Of a DNA stretch of 64,000 bases, positions 36,395 through 45,190 are shown piece by piece (position 1 is the first letter of the stretch; each line of letters opens with the position of its first letter). Where the stretch lies: contig SUVP01000007.1 of the NCBI GenBank assembly GCA_015061945.1, positions 62,001 to 126,000 on the forward strand. The letters run 5' to 3'. A program made the translations under genes and the position numbers. Source of the DNA: Opitutales bacterium. Its GTDB lineage: Bacteria; Verrucomicrobiota; Verrucomicrobiia; Opitutales; Intestinicryptomonadaceae. The notes beneath the pieces were generated by a model. The model ran no database searches. It was not told the origin of the DNA and saw only the letters and a list, made by a program, of their open reading frames with translations.

Positions 36395-38394
36395 AATTTT
36401 ATATTGATTCCTATTTTTAAAACTCTACCTATGCTGGGATAATAACTACCTGCATAACCGTACGAAGCGTAGTTTTCGTCAGTAGCATTTTCTATCGCAC
36501 CATAGATTGTAAAATATTTTGTGGGATTTATATTCACTTGAAAATCCAACGTGTAATACGATGGAATACCACGCATAGTGTTATCGTAATCATTACCCAT
36601 TACACTGTTTGAAAAATATGTTGCCCGAGCAAGCACTGTGATGTACTCAATCGGCTTAACATATACTTGGAATGTTCCGTTGAATTTGGCTACAAGTGGC
36701 ACATCGCAACCATCGTATTTTCCGGCTAAAAACTTTGCTCTCACAAAAGTGCCAAAGAGCGACGCACCCCAATATTTTGAATCATAACCACCGCCAAAAT
36801 CCACGCCATAACGCAAAGTTGGGTCGAGGTTTACATTCAATTTTTGCGTATCATCCCAAGATATTTCATTTTGCAAGTGCATAACAAAACCGTTTATTGA
36901 AGCGTTCCAATTTTTGTTTTTTAGTTTGTAGCCAACTTCATAATTCTGTCCGTGTTCTGCTTCTAAATCGGTATTAAATGGCTTTGCAGATGACGATTGA
37001 TAATATGCAATTTCATCAGTTGTCGGATAGTGGAAAATTTGGTCAAAGCGAGCATAGAGCGATTGCTCATCTGTCAATTTGTATGTTATGCCAGCATCAC
37101 CACTCATACCCATATCCCAGACGGAATCGTCATAATCGCCGTCCTTTGTAATAACGGGATTTCTTCGCCCGACGAGAGAATACGTCGACCATTTTGCACC
37201 AGTATAAGCCGTGTCTGCACGCATCCCGCCCGACAAAATAATGTCGTCGGCAATATCATAAGTTGCACCGATATACCCACCAATATCAAAACGCTCAACA
37301 TCAGCCTGACGATTAGAAAATTTCATATCAAAACGCTGTGCATACGAAAATTCATCGAGCGTAATTGTCGAAAAATTTGTATCAATCCCAGCAAAAATCG
37401 ACATATCTTCTATCGATGTTATTTCAATGCGTGGTGAAAAAGAATAAGTCCATTGGTCGTTGTATTTTGGGAAGATTGCACCGTCGTCATAAATTTTTCT
37501 ATCTCGAAAACGCACACCTGTTGTAAGGTCGAACGACGCACTGTCGCTTGCAGAATTTAAGTTTGCAGTGTACAAGCCCGTCTTATCTTTAAACGCCATA
37601 TTTGCAGTGCCTGCGTATCGTGGATTTTCTCGAAATGTCTGCCAATCGAGTGCGTTGGGATATTCTACCGACGATTCGCAATAATCGCCTTTCAATGTAA
37701 TTGAAGTAGTTTCGGTTATATCATAACCACACATTAAACTCGCATAGTTCGACCACGCTTCAGAAAAATCTCTGTATCCGTCTGTATTATAACACGACAC
37801 ACTTGCAGAAAAATACGCATCGCCTTCTCTGCCTGAAATTCTCGCATCGGTATTGTACAAGCCATACGAACCATACATTCCATTTGCAAAACAATCGTAC
37901 CCTTCTTCTTGTTTTATCGTCGAAATTTTTATTACACCAGCTTCGGCATTTCCGCCATACATCGTACTTTGCGAGCCTCTCAAAACCTCTATACTTTCGA
38001 CATTTGCAAGCGGAATGGTCGACCAATTTATCCCAGCCATATCGGCAGGATTATACTTCACACCATCAACTAAAACTAATATTCGTGTCTGCGATTGCTC
38101 TCCAAAACCACGCATCGCAAGATTGCCATCAGAAAATCCACCTGTATACGACATAAAGCGAACATTCGCTTTTTTCATCAACACTTCTGGAATTGTTGAC
38201 GACACACTGTCTTCAATTTCTTGGCGATTTAAAACCTGAGAATTTACTGGGACATTAAGCTCGTTCATCGCAAATCTGTACGCTGTAATTTCGACAGAAT
38301 CCAACTCTTGCGAGCCTTCCGCAATATCCTCATTCGAGTATACAAAGTTGTACGCAAATAGACTGAACAAAACGTAAAATAATTTTGTTTTCAT
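36391..38394 (-). CDS. btuB: BtuB-like TonB-dependent cobalamin receptor
   Basis: A 667-residue outer-membrane receptor. Signal peptide MKTKLFYVLFSLFAYNFVYS; a TonB-box-like LDSVEITAYRF (residues about 32-42); plug domain with ILVLVDGVKYNPADMAG and VLRGSQSTMYGGNAEAGVI; and a 22-strand barrel ending in VLKIGINIKL. BtuB takes up cobalamin across the outer membrane with energy from TonB. The start at 38394 is preferred over 38427, which precedes the signal peptide. Assignment to cobalamin rather than another ligand rests mainly on the riboswitch upstream of its operon. Confidence 0.85.
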   Translation of the reverse strand: MKTKLFYVLFSLFAYNFVYSNEDIAEGSQELDSVEITAYRFAMNELNVPVNSQVLNRQEIEDSVSSTIPEVLMKKANVRFMSYTGGFSDGNLAMRGFGEQSQTRILVLVDGVKYNPADMAGINWSTIPLANVESIEVLRGSQSTMYGGNAEAGVIKISTIKQEEGYDCFANGMYGSYGLYNTDARISGREGDAYFSASVSCYNTDGYRDFSEAWSNYASLMCGYDITETTSITLKGDYCESSVEYPNALDWQTFRENPRYAGTANMAFKDKTGLYTANLNSASDSASFDLTTGVRFRDRKIYDDGAIFPKYNDQWTYSFSPRIEITSIEDMSIFAGIDTNFSTITLDEFSYAQRFDMKFSNRQADVERFDIGGYIGATYDIADDIILSGGMRADTAYTGAKWSTYSLVGRRNPVITKDGDYDDSVWDMGMSGDAGITYKLTDEQSLYARFDQIFHYPTTDEIAYYQSSSAKPFNTDLEAEHGQNYEVGYKLKNKNWNASINGFVMHLQNEISWDDTQKLNVNLDPTLRYGVDFGGGYDSKYWGASLFGTFVRAKFLAGKYDGCDVPLVAKFNGTFQVYVKPIEYITVLARATYFSNSVMGNDYDNTMRGIPSYYTLDFQVNINPTKYFTIYGAIENATDENYASYGYAGSYYPSIGRVLKIGINIKL

Positions 38395-38403
38395 AGTAAA
38401 ATT

Positions 38404-38437
38404 GCGTTGCCACAAGCTATTTTGCAAATGGCAACGC
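38404..38437. other. RNA hairpin between PEP-CTERM gene and btuB
   Basis: A perfect 9-bp stem (GCGTTGCCA / TGGCAACGC) with a 16-base loop sits ten bases before the btuB start, in the minus-strand message. It is not followed by a T-run on the minus strand, so it is not a plain terminator for the operon. It covers the ribosome-entry region, and could act in RNA processing or translation control. Confidence 0.7.
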
Positions 38438-38447
38438 TTTTAAAAAA

Positions 38448-39434
38448 TTATTTACGATTTCTTCTTACAAACACAGCAATGAGTGCAACTGCACCAAAGA
38501 TTGTCGCCCACTCTGCTGGCTCTGGAACTGCAGTACTTGCATATCTAACGTTGTCAATTGCAACATACGCTGGGACTGTCAAACCATAGTTGTCTGCAAT
38601 ATTACTTATCACTTGAAAAGCTAAACCATTAACTGCGTTGCCTCCATTTAATGAAGAAAGCGATACCGTTTCCCAACCTTCTTGAATGTATTTTACCCCA
38701 TCAATATTTTCGCCAAGCATTACATCAACATAGCTGTCTGTAAGGACATTGTCTGTTCCAATACCATATATACGAACTGCATAGAATTGACCTGCGTTGT
38801 CGAGCGTTTTGTCCGAAGATACAAAGCTATCACCACCAGTCATCGAGCGATATGTGTACATCGTCAATGCGATATCAATCGAAGTAAGATTGAGCGACTC
38901 TCCCATAAGGAAAGATACTGCCGAAACATCGGAAAATTCAGTGTAAGAGCCGTTATAAGTCTTACCATTGATAACAAAATCTTTTGGAGATGGTACACCT
39001 GTTTCCCATGAACCCATCATATCGAAAGTCATTATCACGCCAAAATTCGAGCTTGCGTTTGCTCCGCCACCAACTTGTGTTTTGCCGTCATACGCTTTTG
39101 TGTCGGCACTACTACCTGTGATTGAATTGTCAGGTGCATTAGAAATAAATCCACCATAATTTCTCCCTGGAGCAGTTAAACTACCGACAACTCCTGTTGA
39201 AGAAGTTGTTTGCGATGTGAAGCCTGTGCCAGGAACCATTTGCCAAGTATTCGTATCGTAGGTATAACCCCAACCGTTGTTCTCAAGTACGGCAGTCCCA
39301 CTGTTTGTGATATGAGTACTCGCTGAAACAGATTCAAAATCGAATACGCCTGCGTTAGCATTTAGTGTTGATATTGCAAGTGTTGCCAATGCGAGACTGG
39401 CAAACTTTGTATAGTTTGTTGTATTGTATTTCAT
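38448..39434 (-). CDS. DUF4465-like PEP-CTERM protein, first gene of the cobalamin operon
   Basis: A 328-residue exported protein. Signal peptide near residues 10-28 (FASLALATLAISTLNANA), a jellyroll-like body, and a VPEPAEWATIFGAV tail ending FVRRNRK. The body resembles DUF4465: FDFESVSAS at the start, NYGGFISNAPD, VDVMLGENIDG, GWETVSLSSLNGG and TVPAYVAIDNVRYA. DUF4465 proteins occur in B12-regulated loci of Bacteroidetes, where they are lipoproteins; here the anchor is PEP-CTERM. A GGAAAG lies about nine bases before the ATG. A cobalamin riboswitch lies upstream. Confidence 0.8.
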   Translation of the reverse strand: MKYNTTNYTKFASLALATLAISTLNANAGVFDFESVSASTHITNSGTAVLENNGWGYTYDTNTWQMVPGTGFTSQTTSSTGVVGSLTAPGRNYGGFISNAPDNSITGSSADTKAYDGKTQVGGGANASSNFGVIMTFDMMGSWETGVPSPKDFVINGKTYNGSYTEFSDVSAVSFLMGESLNLTSIDIALTMYTYRSMTGGDSFVSSDKTLDNAGQFYAVRIYGIGTDNVLTDSYVDVMLGENIDGVKYIQEGWETVSLSSLNGGNAVNGLAFQVISNIADNYGLTVPAYVAIDNVRYASTAVPEPAEWATIFGAVALIAVFVRRNRK

Positions 39435-39654
39435 TGTTGTTTTCTTTCCGATTTCTGCGAAGCAGATTAGATTTAACTCGGTAAAGAAAACATTGCCCTA
39501 CACAATGCTGTCGATAATGCGAACTTTGAAAACGAAAGAAAAAAGCTCGCCATTAAAAACTGCACAATTTTCACACGCCGACAAAAAAACGATAAAACGA
39601 CATACAAAAATCTGTACAGTGCCCTGTCTTCTTTACTCGAGAATTAAAGGACCA

Positions 39655-39800
39655 TTCGTATACACACGTCTTCTGGCTTATTCTGTTTAAGTTGAACTTA
39701 AAACGATGCACCTTCCCATCTTTTCGACAGTGGCAAATTACATCTTCAGAAAATTACAGCGGCGAGACCGCACCTGAATTTCACAGGATTTCCGTTTGTG
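39655..39800 (-). promoter_or_regulatory. Cobalamin (B12) riboswitch
   Basis: On the minus strand the leader carries the class-defining elements in the right order: GGAAATCC then GGTGCGGTC (39766-39774), GCCACTG (39728-39734), GGGAAGGTG (39709-39717) and the B12-box AGCCAGAAGAC (39668-39678). It lies about 230 bases upstream of the DUF4465 gene. The expression platform in 39440-39655 is not resolved; a T-rich stretch follows near 39590. High cobalamin should shut the operon down. Confidence 0.93.
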
Positions 39801-39914
39801 TACGAACACTTAAAATTGATAAAAATCAATCTCTATCCAAAGAACAATTTTTCGCGATTATTTGATGTTAAAAATTTTTGTCAAGCGATTTTCAAAAAAT
39901 TTTTCAGCGTGTAA

Positions 39915-39938
39915 TTTTGGCACACCTGTGTGTCAAAA
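39915..39938. promoter_or_regulatory. Near-perfect dyad upstream of the sigma-factor gene
   Basis: TTTTGGCACAC and GTGTGTCAAAA are inverted repeats with one mismatch, separated by CT. The dyad lies between the cobalamin riboswitch (minus strand) and the sigma-factor gene (plus strand). It could be an operator or a short hairpin. A possible promoter for the sigma gene, TTGATA then TATAAA with a 19-base gap, follows at 39977-40007 but is weak. Confidence 0.5.
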
Positions 39939-40046
39939 CCTGCTACTTTGCACACACGCACACTCGGCACTTATCATTGATAACAAACAATATACAACTT
40001 TTATAAAAATTCAAAATATATGGCATAAAATCAGCTATATATAAAT

Positions 40047-40826
40047 ATGTCAGGTTTCAAAAAAAAGAAAGATTGGAAAAAAATGACCAAAACTGCAAAA
40101 AAAGAAACCACTCCAAGAGTGTTGAACGAAAAGCAAAAAAAACTTTTTGTAAAGTTTTACCCTCTTGTTCGTAAAATAGTAAATTCAATGCGTGCAAAAC
40201 TGCCGACGTACGCTGATGTTGACGAACTCCATTCGGCTGGCGTAATGGGTCTTGCCGATGCAATCCAAAGGCTCGATCCATCACGAGAAGAACGTGCATG
40301 TGGATATATCTCAATGCGTATTCGTGGTGCGATTATCGACGAACTTCGCGATATCGACTATATGTCGCGTTCGGCAAGAAGCGATGCGAAAAATCTCGAA
40401 AAGCTTCGCTCATCACTCGAACAAGAGTATGGTCGTGATGTCAACGATGAAGAAGTCAGAGCAGAAATGGGTGTATCGAGAAAGCAGTTCGACAAAATTC
40501 TTCGTCGAACACAATCATACGCATTCATCTCGCTTAACGACAATCCTGTCGAAGATTCAGAAGCATCTATTCCAGCGTTTTCGGAATCAATCGCAGATGA
40601 AAACGCAAAACCTGCGTATGCCGATATTGAGCGTCGTGAGACGATTTCAGAAATACGTCGCAACGTTGCAAGGCTACCTGAAAAGCAAAGGCGAGTTCTT
40701 GAAGCTCATTTTTTCCACCACAAAAAACTTGGAGAAATAGCAAAAGAATTCGGCTTAACAGAAGCTCGCATTAGTCAGATTCAATCGCAAGCGTTAAATA
40801 GTTTGCGTCCGATGTTTAACAACTAA
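40047..40826 (+). CDS. FliA/WhiG-family sigma factor
   Basis: A 259-residue sigma-70-family protein of the sigma-28 type. Region 2 has VDELHSAGVMGLADAIQRLD, ACGYISMRIRGAIIDELR and the family's RSARS; region 3 includes RDVNDEEVRAEMGVSRKQF; region 4 ends with FGLTEARISQIQSQAL. FliA/WhiG factors control motility, chemotaxis or development. No flagellar genes are in the window. Two starts, 40047 and 40083, are possible; the first lacks a clear ribosome site. No anti-sigma gene is adjacent. Confidence 0.9.
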   Translation: MSGFKKKKDWKKMTKTAKKETTPRVLNEKQKKLFVKFYPLVRKIVNSMRAKLPTYADVDELHSAGVMGLADAIQRLDPSREERACGYISMRIRGAIIDELRDIDYMSRSARSDAKNLEKLRSSLEQEYGRDVNDEEVRAEMGVSRKQFDKILRRTQSYAFISLNDNPVEDSEASIPAFSESIADENAKPAYADIERRETISEIRRNVARLPEKQRRVLEAHFFHHKKLGEIAKEFGLTEARISQIQSQALNSLRPMFNN

Positions 40827-40850
40827 TCTTGAATTTACTATTGCAAAAAA

Positions 40851-40878
40851 AAGAAGTCCAAATTTTTTTGGACTTCTT
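40851..40878. terminator. Bidirectional intrinsic terminator
   Basis: A 12-bp stem (AAGAAGTCCAAA / TTTGGACTTCTT) with a TTTT loop is flanked by A-run and T-run. It separates the convergent sigma-factor and SAHH-like genes. Confidence 0.92.
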
Positions 40879-40882
40879 TTTT

Positions 40883-41926
40883 TTATCGCATAATTTTATC
40901 GAGCAGAACTTTCGGAACGCTCGATAACACGACATTTTCAATCTCTTCGGATGGCTTGTTTGCACCTATTTTTAAATTGCCCGATAACAATTCGGTCGCT
41001 CCATAATTGTGTAGTGCAAGAGTTGGGTCGATATATTTCAACTGCGTTGGCTCGTTCAAAATAAAGTTAAGTGCTTTCTTATTATTTAATGCACGAGACT
41101 CTTGCACACTATCGCCAAACTCGTCTTCAACGCCCATATTTGCAAAAATTTTATCGGGCATATTTACAATTTCTGACGGGATTTTTATAGCCGATTTTCG
41201 ACCAGTTGCCGACACTATACAATCAGCATTTCGCAAAGCTTGCAAAATTCGCATATCGTCATTCATCGATACAAATTCACTCGCACCAAATTTCAACGCA
41301 ACGTTTTCGAGGCTTGGAATATCAACAGATATGACCTTTGCACCACGTTCCGCACAAGCCATAACAATACCACGCCCAACTTTTCCACAACCAAAAACAA
41401 GCACAGTCTTTTTGAAAACATCACTGTACCCGAGTTTTTCCATTGCACGAGCAAATCCGTCGCCCGTACCGAGAGTTGTTTCAAATTCTTTTGTTATACT
41501 ATTGTCGGCAACAAAAACTTTTTTTGATGTGTTTTCATATCTGATAGCACCTGTGCGAGTGAGTTCAGAAAATCCGTATGTTGTATTTAAGTGTGAATGA
41601 AAGCCACCGCAATCGAGAATGATATCATAAGTTTCATTCGGTGCCGAGCTCGACAACTTTATCCCAAACTGCCCGAGCGACGACAAAACCGATTTATCGA
41701 AAATCGCAAAAGGTGCATCGCAAACAAACAAGTCTGCACCACCAGCCAAAAGCGAAGCATACTTGGGAAAAGTATTTTCAAAAACAGGCGTTGTATCCAA
41801 AATTTTCAAATTCTCCAACGGCTTAGAATCTCGCCAAAGTGCGTATTGGTGGGCGAGAGCGGGAAAATCTTCCGTCGGACAATATCGTGTTGATGCAACC
41901 CTATATAATTTTTCAAAATTCTCCAT
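40883..41926 (-). CDS. Degenerate S-adenosylhomocysteine-hydrolase-like NAD-binding protein
   Basis: A 347-residue protein from ATG 41926. The NAD fold is clear: VFGCGKVGRG (177-186) with VISVDIPSLENVALKFGA after it. Other parts align with SAH hydrolase: YDIILDCGGFHSHLNTT, GFSELTRTGAIRYE, and VADNSITKEFETTLG. But key positions differ. The SAHH KFDN segment (catalytic Lys and Asp) reads EFET, and the NIGHFD histidine reads NMGVED. So the SAHH reaction is unlikely. It diverges from hpt-add. A longer frame to 42409 runs antisense through hpt and is rejected. Confidence 0.7.
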   Translation of the reverse strand: MENFEKLYRVASTRYCPTEDFPALAHQYALWRDSKPLENLKILDTTPVFENTFPKYASLLAGGADLFVCDAPFAIFDKSVLSSLGQFGIKLSSSAPNETYDIILDCGGFHSHLNTTYGFSELTRTGAIRYENTSKKVFVADNSITKEFETTLGTGDGFARAMEKLGYSDVFKKTVLVFGCGKVGRGIVMACAERGAKVISVDIPSLENVALKFGASEFVSMNDDMRILQALRNADCIVSATGRKSAIKIPSEIVNMPDKIFANMGVEDEFGDSVQESRALNNKKALNFILNEPTQLKYIDPTLALHNYGATELLSGNLKIGANKPSEEIENVVLSSVPKVLLDKIMR

Positions 41927-41987
41927 ATCTTGATAATATAAAAAAATAACGTTGACCATTTGCGTTATCGGGAAAAGATTCTTACTA

Positions 41988-42518
41988 ATGACACCAAAGA
42001 AATCAATTCTAATTACATCAGAGCAAATAAAAAAACGCGTCGAAGAACTTGGCGAAGAAATATCAAATATGTTTCGCCAAGAAAAAATCTCCGATGTCAT
42101 CGTCCTTTGGCTCGCTGAAGGTGCTATATTTTTTGCTGCCGACCTCATCCGACATATCGAATGCGAAAACTTGCAAATTCGTTCATTGAAAGCGTCCTCA
42201 TATGGTAAAGAACTCTTTTCGCAAGGCGATCCAAAAATCACTGGCGACGAAAGTGGTTTTGAAGGCAAACACGTCCTTCTTGTCGACGATATTTTTGATA
42301 CAGGTCGCACAGCAGAAGCAATCTGCCAACGCTTGTTGAGAATCGGCGCACAATCAATTTCAACGTGCTTTTTGCTCAACAAAAAAGTTGAAAAGACAAC
42401 ATCAATCACTCCAGATTTTATCGGCTTTGATATTGAAGATGCGTATGTGTTTGGCTATGGTCTTGACGCTGCCGAAGCTATGCGAAACTTGCCTGACATC
42501 TGGAAATTTGAAAAATAA
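41988..42518 (+). CDS. hpt: Hypoxanthine phosphoribosyltransferase
   Basis: A 176-residue purine-salvage enzyme making IMP or GMP from base and PRPP. The PRPP motif VLLVDDIFDTGRTAEAI and the C-terminal DFIGFDIEDAYVFGYGLDAA with MRNLPDIW are of HPRT type. A TTG start at 41952 would add 12 residues; ATG 41988 gives the usual N-terminus. Adenosine deaminase follows after 5 bases, so the pair would turn adenosine into hypoxanthine (with a nucleoside phosphorylase) and then IMP. Confidence 0.88.
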   Translation: MTPKKSILITSEQIKKRVEELGEEISNMFRQEKISDVIVLWLAEGAIFFAADLIRHIECENLQIRSLKASSYGKELFSQGDPKITGDESGFEGKHVLLVDDIFDTGRTAEAICQRLLRIGAQSISTCFLLNKKVEKTTSITPDFIGFDIEDAYVFGYGLDAAEAMRNLPDIWKFEK

Positions 42519-42523
42519 TTGCA

Positions 42524-43519
42524 ATGAACCAACACTTTGAATCTTCGATAATAAAAGCTCCCAAAGCGGAGTTTCATTTGCATATTGAAGGGGCGTTGCC
42601 ACTTAATTTGCTCGCAAAAATTGATTCTAAATTTGAAGTCGGCACACTGCCTACTTGGAACAATTCCTTTCGCTTTGCCGACTTTTCCCATTTCGACGAA
42701 ACTTTACTCGGAATGGCTGTCCCATTTTACAACACTCCCGAAAGATACGCCGAAGCATCAGAAGTTATCTTCAAAAAAATGTTAGCCCAAAATATCAAAT
42801 ATGCAGAAGTAAGTTTTGCATCGGGCATAGTGCAGTTCTTGAAAATTTCAGGAGACGAAATATCGGAAGCAATCGCAAAATCTGTCCCACAAGGGATGAC
42901 CGTAAAAATTTTTATGGGCATACATCATGACGGTCGCCCACAAGATATGGAGAAAGTTTTTGAAGACTCTTTTGCGTGGAAATATCTCGATGGTGTCGAT
43001 TTGCACGGAGACGAACGTGTTGCAATCGAGGACTGGACTGCACAATACTGGCACGCAATGAGAGACTCGCAACATTACACAAAAGCTCATGCGGGTGAAT
43101 TGTGTGGAGCAGATTTTGTCGAACGCATCATTGATGAATTGGGCGTAAAACAAATTGAACATGGGGTTCGTGCGTCGGAAAATTCGCACTTGATGAAACG
43201 CATCGCAAGTGAAAATATCGTTCTCGATGTTTGCCCGACAAGTAATGTAAAACTTCAAGTTTGTGATTCGTACAAAACACATCCACTCCGAACATTAAAA
43301 GAAAATAACATTCAATGCACAATCAACTCTGACGACCCACTTGTGTTCGGCTCCGACCTTGTCAGCGAGTTTAACAAACTTCATCAAGAAATGAATTTTT
43401 CACAACAAGAGTGTATTGGATTTATCAGCTCAAGTTGGAATCACGCAAAAATCGACAACATCCAAAAACAAAAATTTATCGAAGAAACCAACGCTATTTT
43501 GAAATCACTTTTAGCATAA
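42524..43519 (+). CDS. add: Adenosine deaminase
   Basis: A 331-residue metal-dependent deaminase converting adenosine to inosine. Motifs: the metal site FHLHIEGALP, the Glu/His of KAHAGELCGADF, HGVRASENSHLM and the final INSDDPLVFGSD. Adenine deaminase activity is a known alternative in this family and cannot be excluded by eye. It is co-oriented with hpt, 5 bases downstream. Confidence 0.9.
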   Translation: MNQHFESSIIKAPKAEFHLHIEGALPLNLLAKIDSKFEVGTLPTWNNSFRFADFSHFDETLLGMAVPFYNTPERYAEASEVIFKKMLAQNIKYAEVSFASGIVQFLKISGDEISEAIAKSVPQGMTVKIFMGIHHDGRPQDMEKVFEDSFAWKYLDGVDLHGDERVAIEDWTAQYWHAMRDSQHYTKAHAGELCGADFVERIIDELGVKQIEHGVRASENSHLMKRIASENIVLDVCPTSNVKLQVCDSYKTHPLRTLKENNIQCTINSDDPLVFGSDLVSEFNKLHQEMNFSQQECIGFISSSWNHAKIDNIQKQKFIEETNAILKSLLA

Positions 43520-43580
43520 TAAAAGCACCTTCAAAAAAATTATTCTTGAGTTCACAAACGGATTTTTTGATTATTAAACT

Positions 43581-44420
43581 ATGGAATACAAAGGGCAGTT
43601 GACACCATCGCAAACGACCGACTTACTTCGTCAGTTGGGACATTCGCCCGTAAAAAAATTCGGACAAAATTTTCTTGTAGATTCTAATATCGTCAGAAAA
43701 TCTCTCGAGCTTGCCGATGTCAGCGAAGGCGATATTGTCGTTGAAGTCGGTCCAGGTCTTGGAACGTTAACTGGTGCTTTGCTCGAACGTGGAGCAAAAG
43801 TTTACGCTGTTGAGATTGACAAACGCTTGTTTGCCTTTTTGAAAAAACGTTTTGAAGGCGTTGAAAATTTGAATTTGATAAATGACGATGCCGTGGAATA
43901 TCCCCTCGCAGCACTCCCCGATGACGTCGAAAATTTCAAGATTGTAGCAAACTTGCCATACGCAATTAGTACACCTTGGCTCGACAAAGTTCTGTCGGGA
44001 AAACTTCCGCAGAAGATGTCGCTAATGCTCCAAAAAGAAGCCGCATTGAGATTTTCGGCGAGGAATAATTCAGGTGAATTTTCACCAATCTCGGTATTCT
44101 TATCAGAAGCATACAATGTACTGCCCCCACACAAAGTATCAGCTGGTTGTTTTCACCCTCGCCCTGCAGTAGACTCAATGCTCTTGGCTCTCGAGAAAAA
44201 AGAAAACGCATACACTTTCGCACAACGCACTCGAGACATTATGCGTGCGGTTTTTTCAAAACGTAGAAAACAAATTTCATCAATCGCCCGAAGTGCCGGT
44301 GCCGACGCTGAAATCTTGACCAAGTGGCTCGAACTCTCGCCCGAGCTCCCCCCCGATAGACGTCCAGAAGCAATCGAAAATCGGTTCTGGGTAAAGCTCG
44401 ATGAGGTTGTAAGACAATGA
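43581..44420 (+). CDS. rsmA: 16S rRNA (adenine1518/1519-N6,N6)-dimethyltransferase
   Basis: A 279-residue SAM-dependent enzyme that dimethylates two adenines in helix 45 of 16S rRNA. It has KKFGQNFLVDSNIVRKSLEL, the SAM motif VEVGPGLGTLTGALL and the catalytic KIVANLPYAISTP. The last ATGA overlaps the hydrolase start. Length matches the family. Confidence 0.96.
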   Translation: MEYKGQLTPSQTTDLLRQLGHSPVKKFGQNFLVDSNIVRKSLELADVSEGDIVVEVGPGLGTLTGALLERGAKVYAVEIDKRLFAFLKKRFEGVENLNLINDDAVEYPLAALPDDVENFKIVANLPYAISTPWLDKVLSGKLPQKMSLMLQKEAALRFSARNNSGEFSPISVFLSEAYNVLPPHKVSAGCFHPRPAVDSMLLALEKKENAYTFAQRTRDIMRAVFSKRRKQISSIARSAGADAEILTKWLELSPELPPDRRPEAIENRFWVKLDEVVRQ

Positions 44421-45190
44421 AATTTTTGATGACAATCATTCTGTCTATCGCAACAATATACGCATTAATTTTGTTGTTGGTATTTTTCTTTTCCGACAAA
44501 TTGATGTTCGCACCACCAGCCAGAACATACGTTAAAACGACAGAACATTCGTCGTTCGACTATGGCGGAAAATCGCAATTAACTTGTATATTTCTGAAAG
44601 CTGAAAATCCGCGTGGGAACATTTTTTACTGCCATGGCAATGGCGAAGACTTGGGTATGATTTACCCATTCCTCAACGCTCTGCGAAAATTTGGATACAA
44701 CGTTTTCTCATACGATTACGCCGGATACGGATATTCCGACGAAAAACCATCTGAAAAAAAATTGTATAAATCGGCAGAATCTGCGTGGAAATTTGCACAA
44801 GAAAAATACGGCTTTGCACCAACAAACACTTTCTTGATGGGATTTTCCCTCGGCAGTGCCGTCGCTTTGCACACTTCAACGTTGGATGAAAACTGGCGTG
44901 GTGTAATTATCACGGGGGGAATTGCAAAAGGTACACTCACAATCTTGCCAGTAAATATTGTACCATGGAAAATCCTCGATAACGTTTCTAAAATAAGAAA
45001 ATTGAAAGCCCCTCTGCTACTTTTGCACGGCACAAAAGATTCGATTGTCGCACCACGCAACGCAAAATTGAATTTTAATTCGGCAAAATGCAAAAAAAAG
45101 CTCGTTATGTTTGAAGGATTCAACCATAATGACGTTTTTTCGTCCCCAAAATTTTGGGATGAAGTCGAAAAATTTTTAAAAGAACAATAA
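44417..45190 (+). CDS. Membrane-anchored alpha/beta hydrolase
   Basis: A 257-residue protein with an N-terminal membrane segment (about 5-28) and an alpha/beta hydrolase fold. The oxyanion region is GNIFYCHGNGEDLG; the nucleophile elbow is FLMGFSLGSAVAL; the late Asp and His are likely in HGTKDSIVAP and FEGFNHNDVF. It resembles the YfhR/ABHD13-17 type. Substrate unknown. Its start overlaps the rsmA end by four bases and its stop overlaps the DJ-1 start by one. Confidence 0.8.
   Translation: MKFLMTIILSIATIYALILLLVFFFSDKLMFAPPARTYVKTTEHSSFDYGGKSQLTCIFLKAENPRGNIFYCHGNGEDLGMIYPFLNALRKFGYNVFSYDYAGYGYSDEKPSEKKLYKSAESAWKFAQEKYGFAPTNTFLMGFSLGSAVALHTSTLDENWRGVIITGGIAKGTLTILPVNIVPWKILDNVSKIRKLKAPLLLLHGTKDSIVAPRNAKLNFNSAKCKKKLVMFEGFNHNDVFSSPKFWDEVEKFLKEQ

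Noticed and set aside
41927-42409. Long N-terminal extension of the SAHH-like frame
   Set aside because: It runs antisense through hpt, has no homology and the usual start is at 41926.
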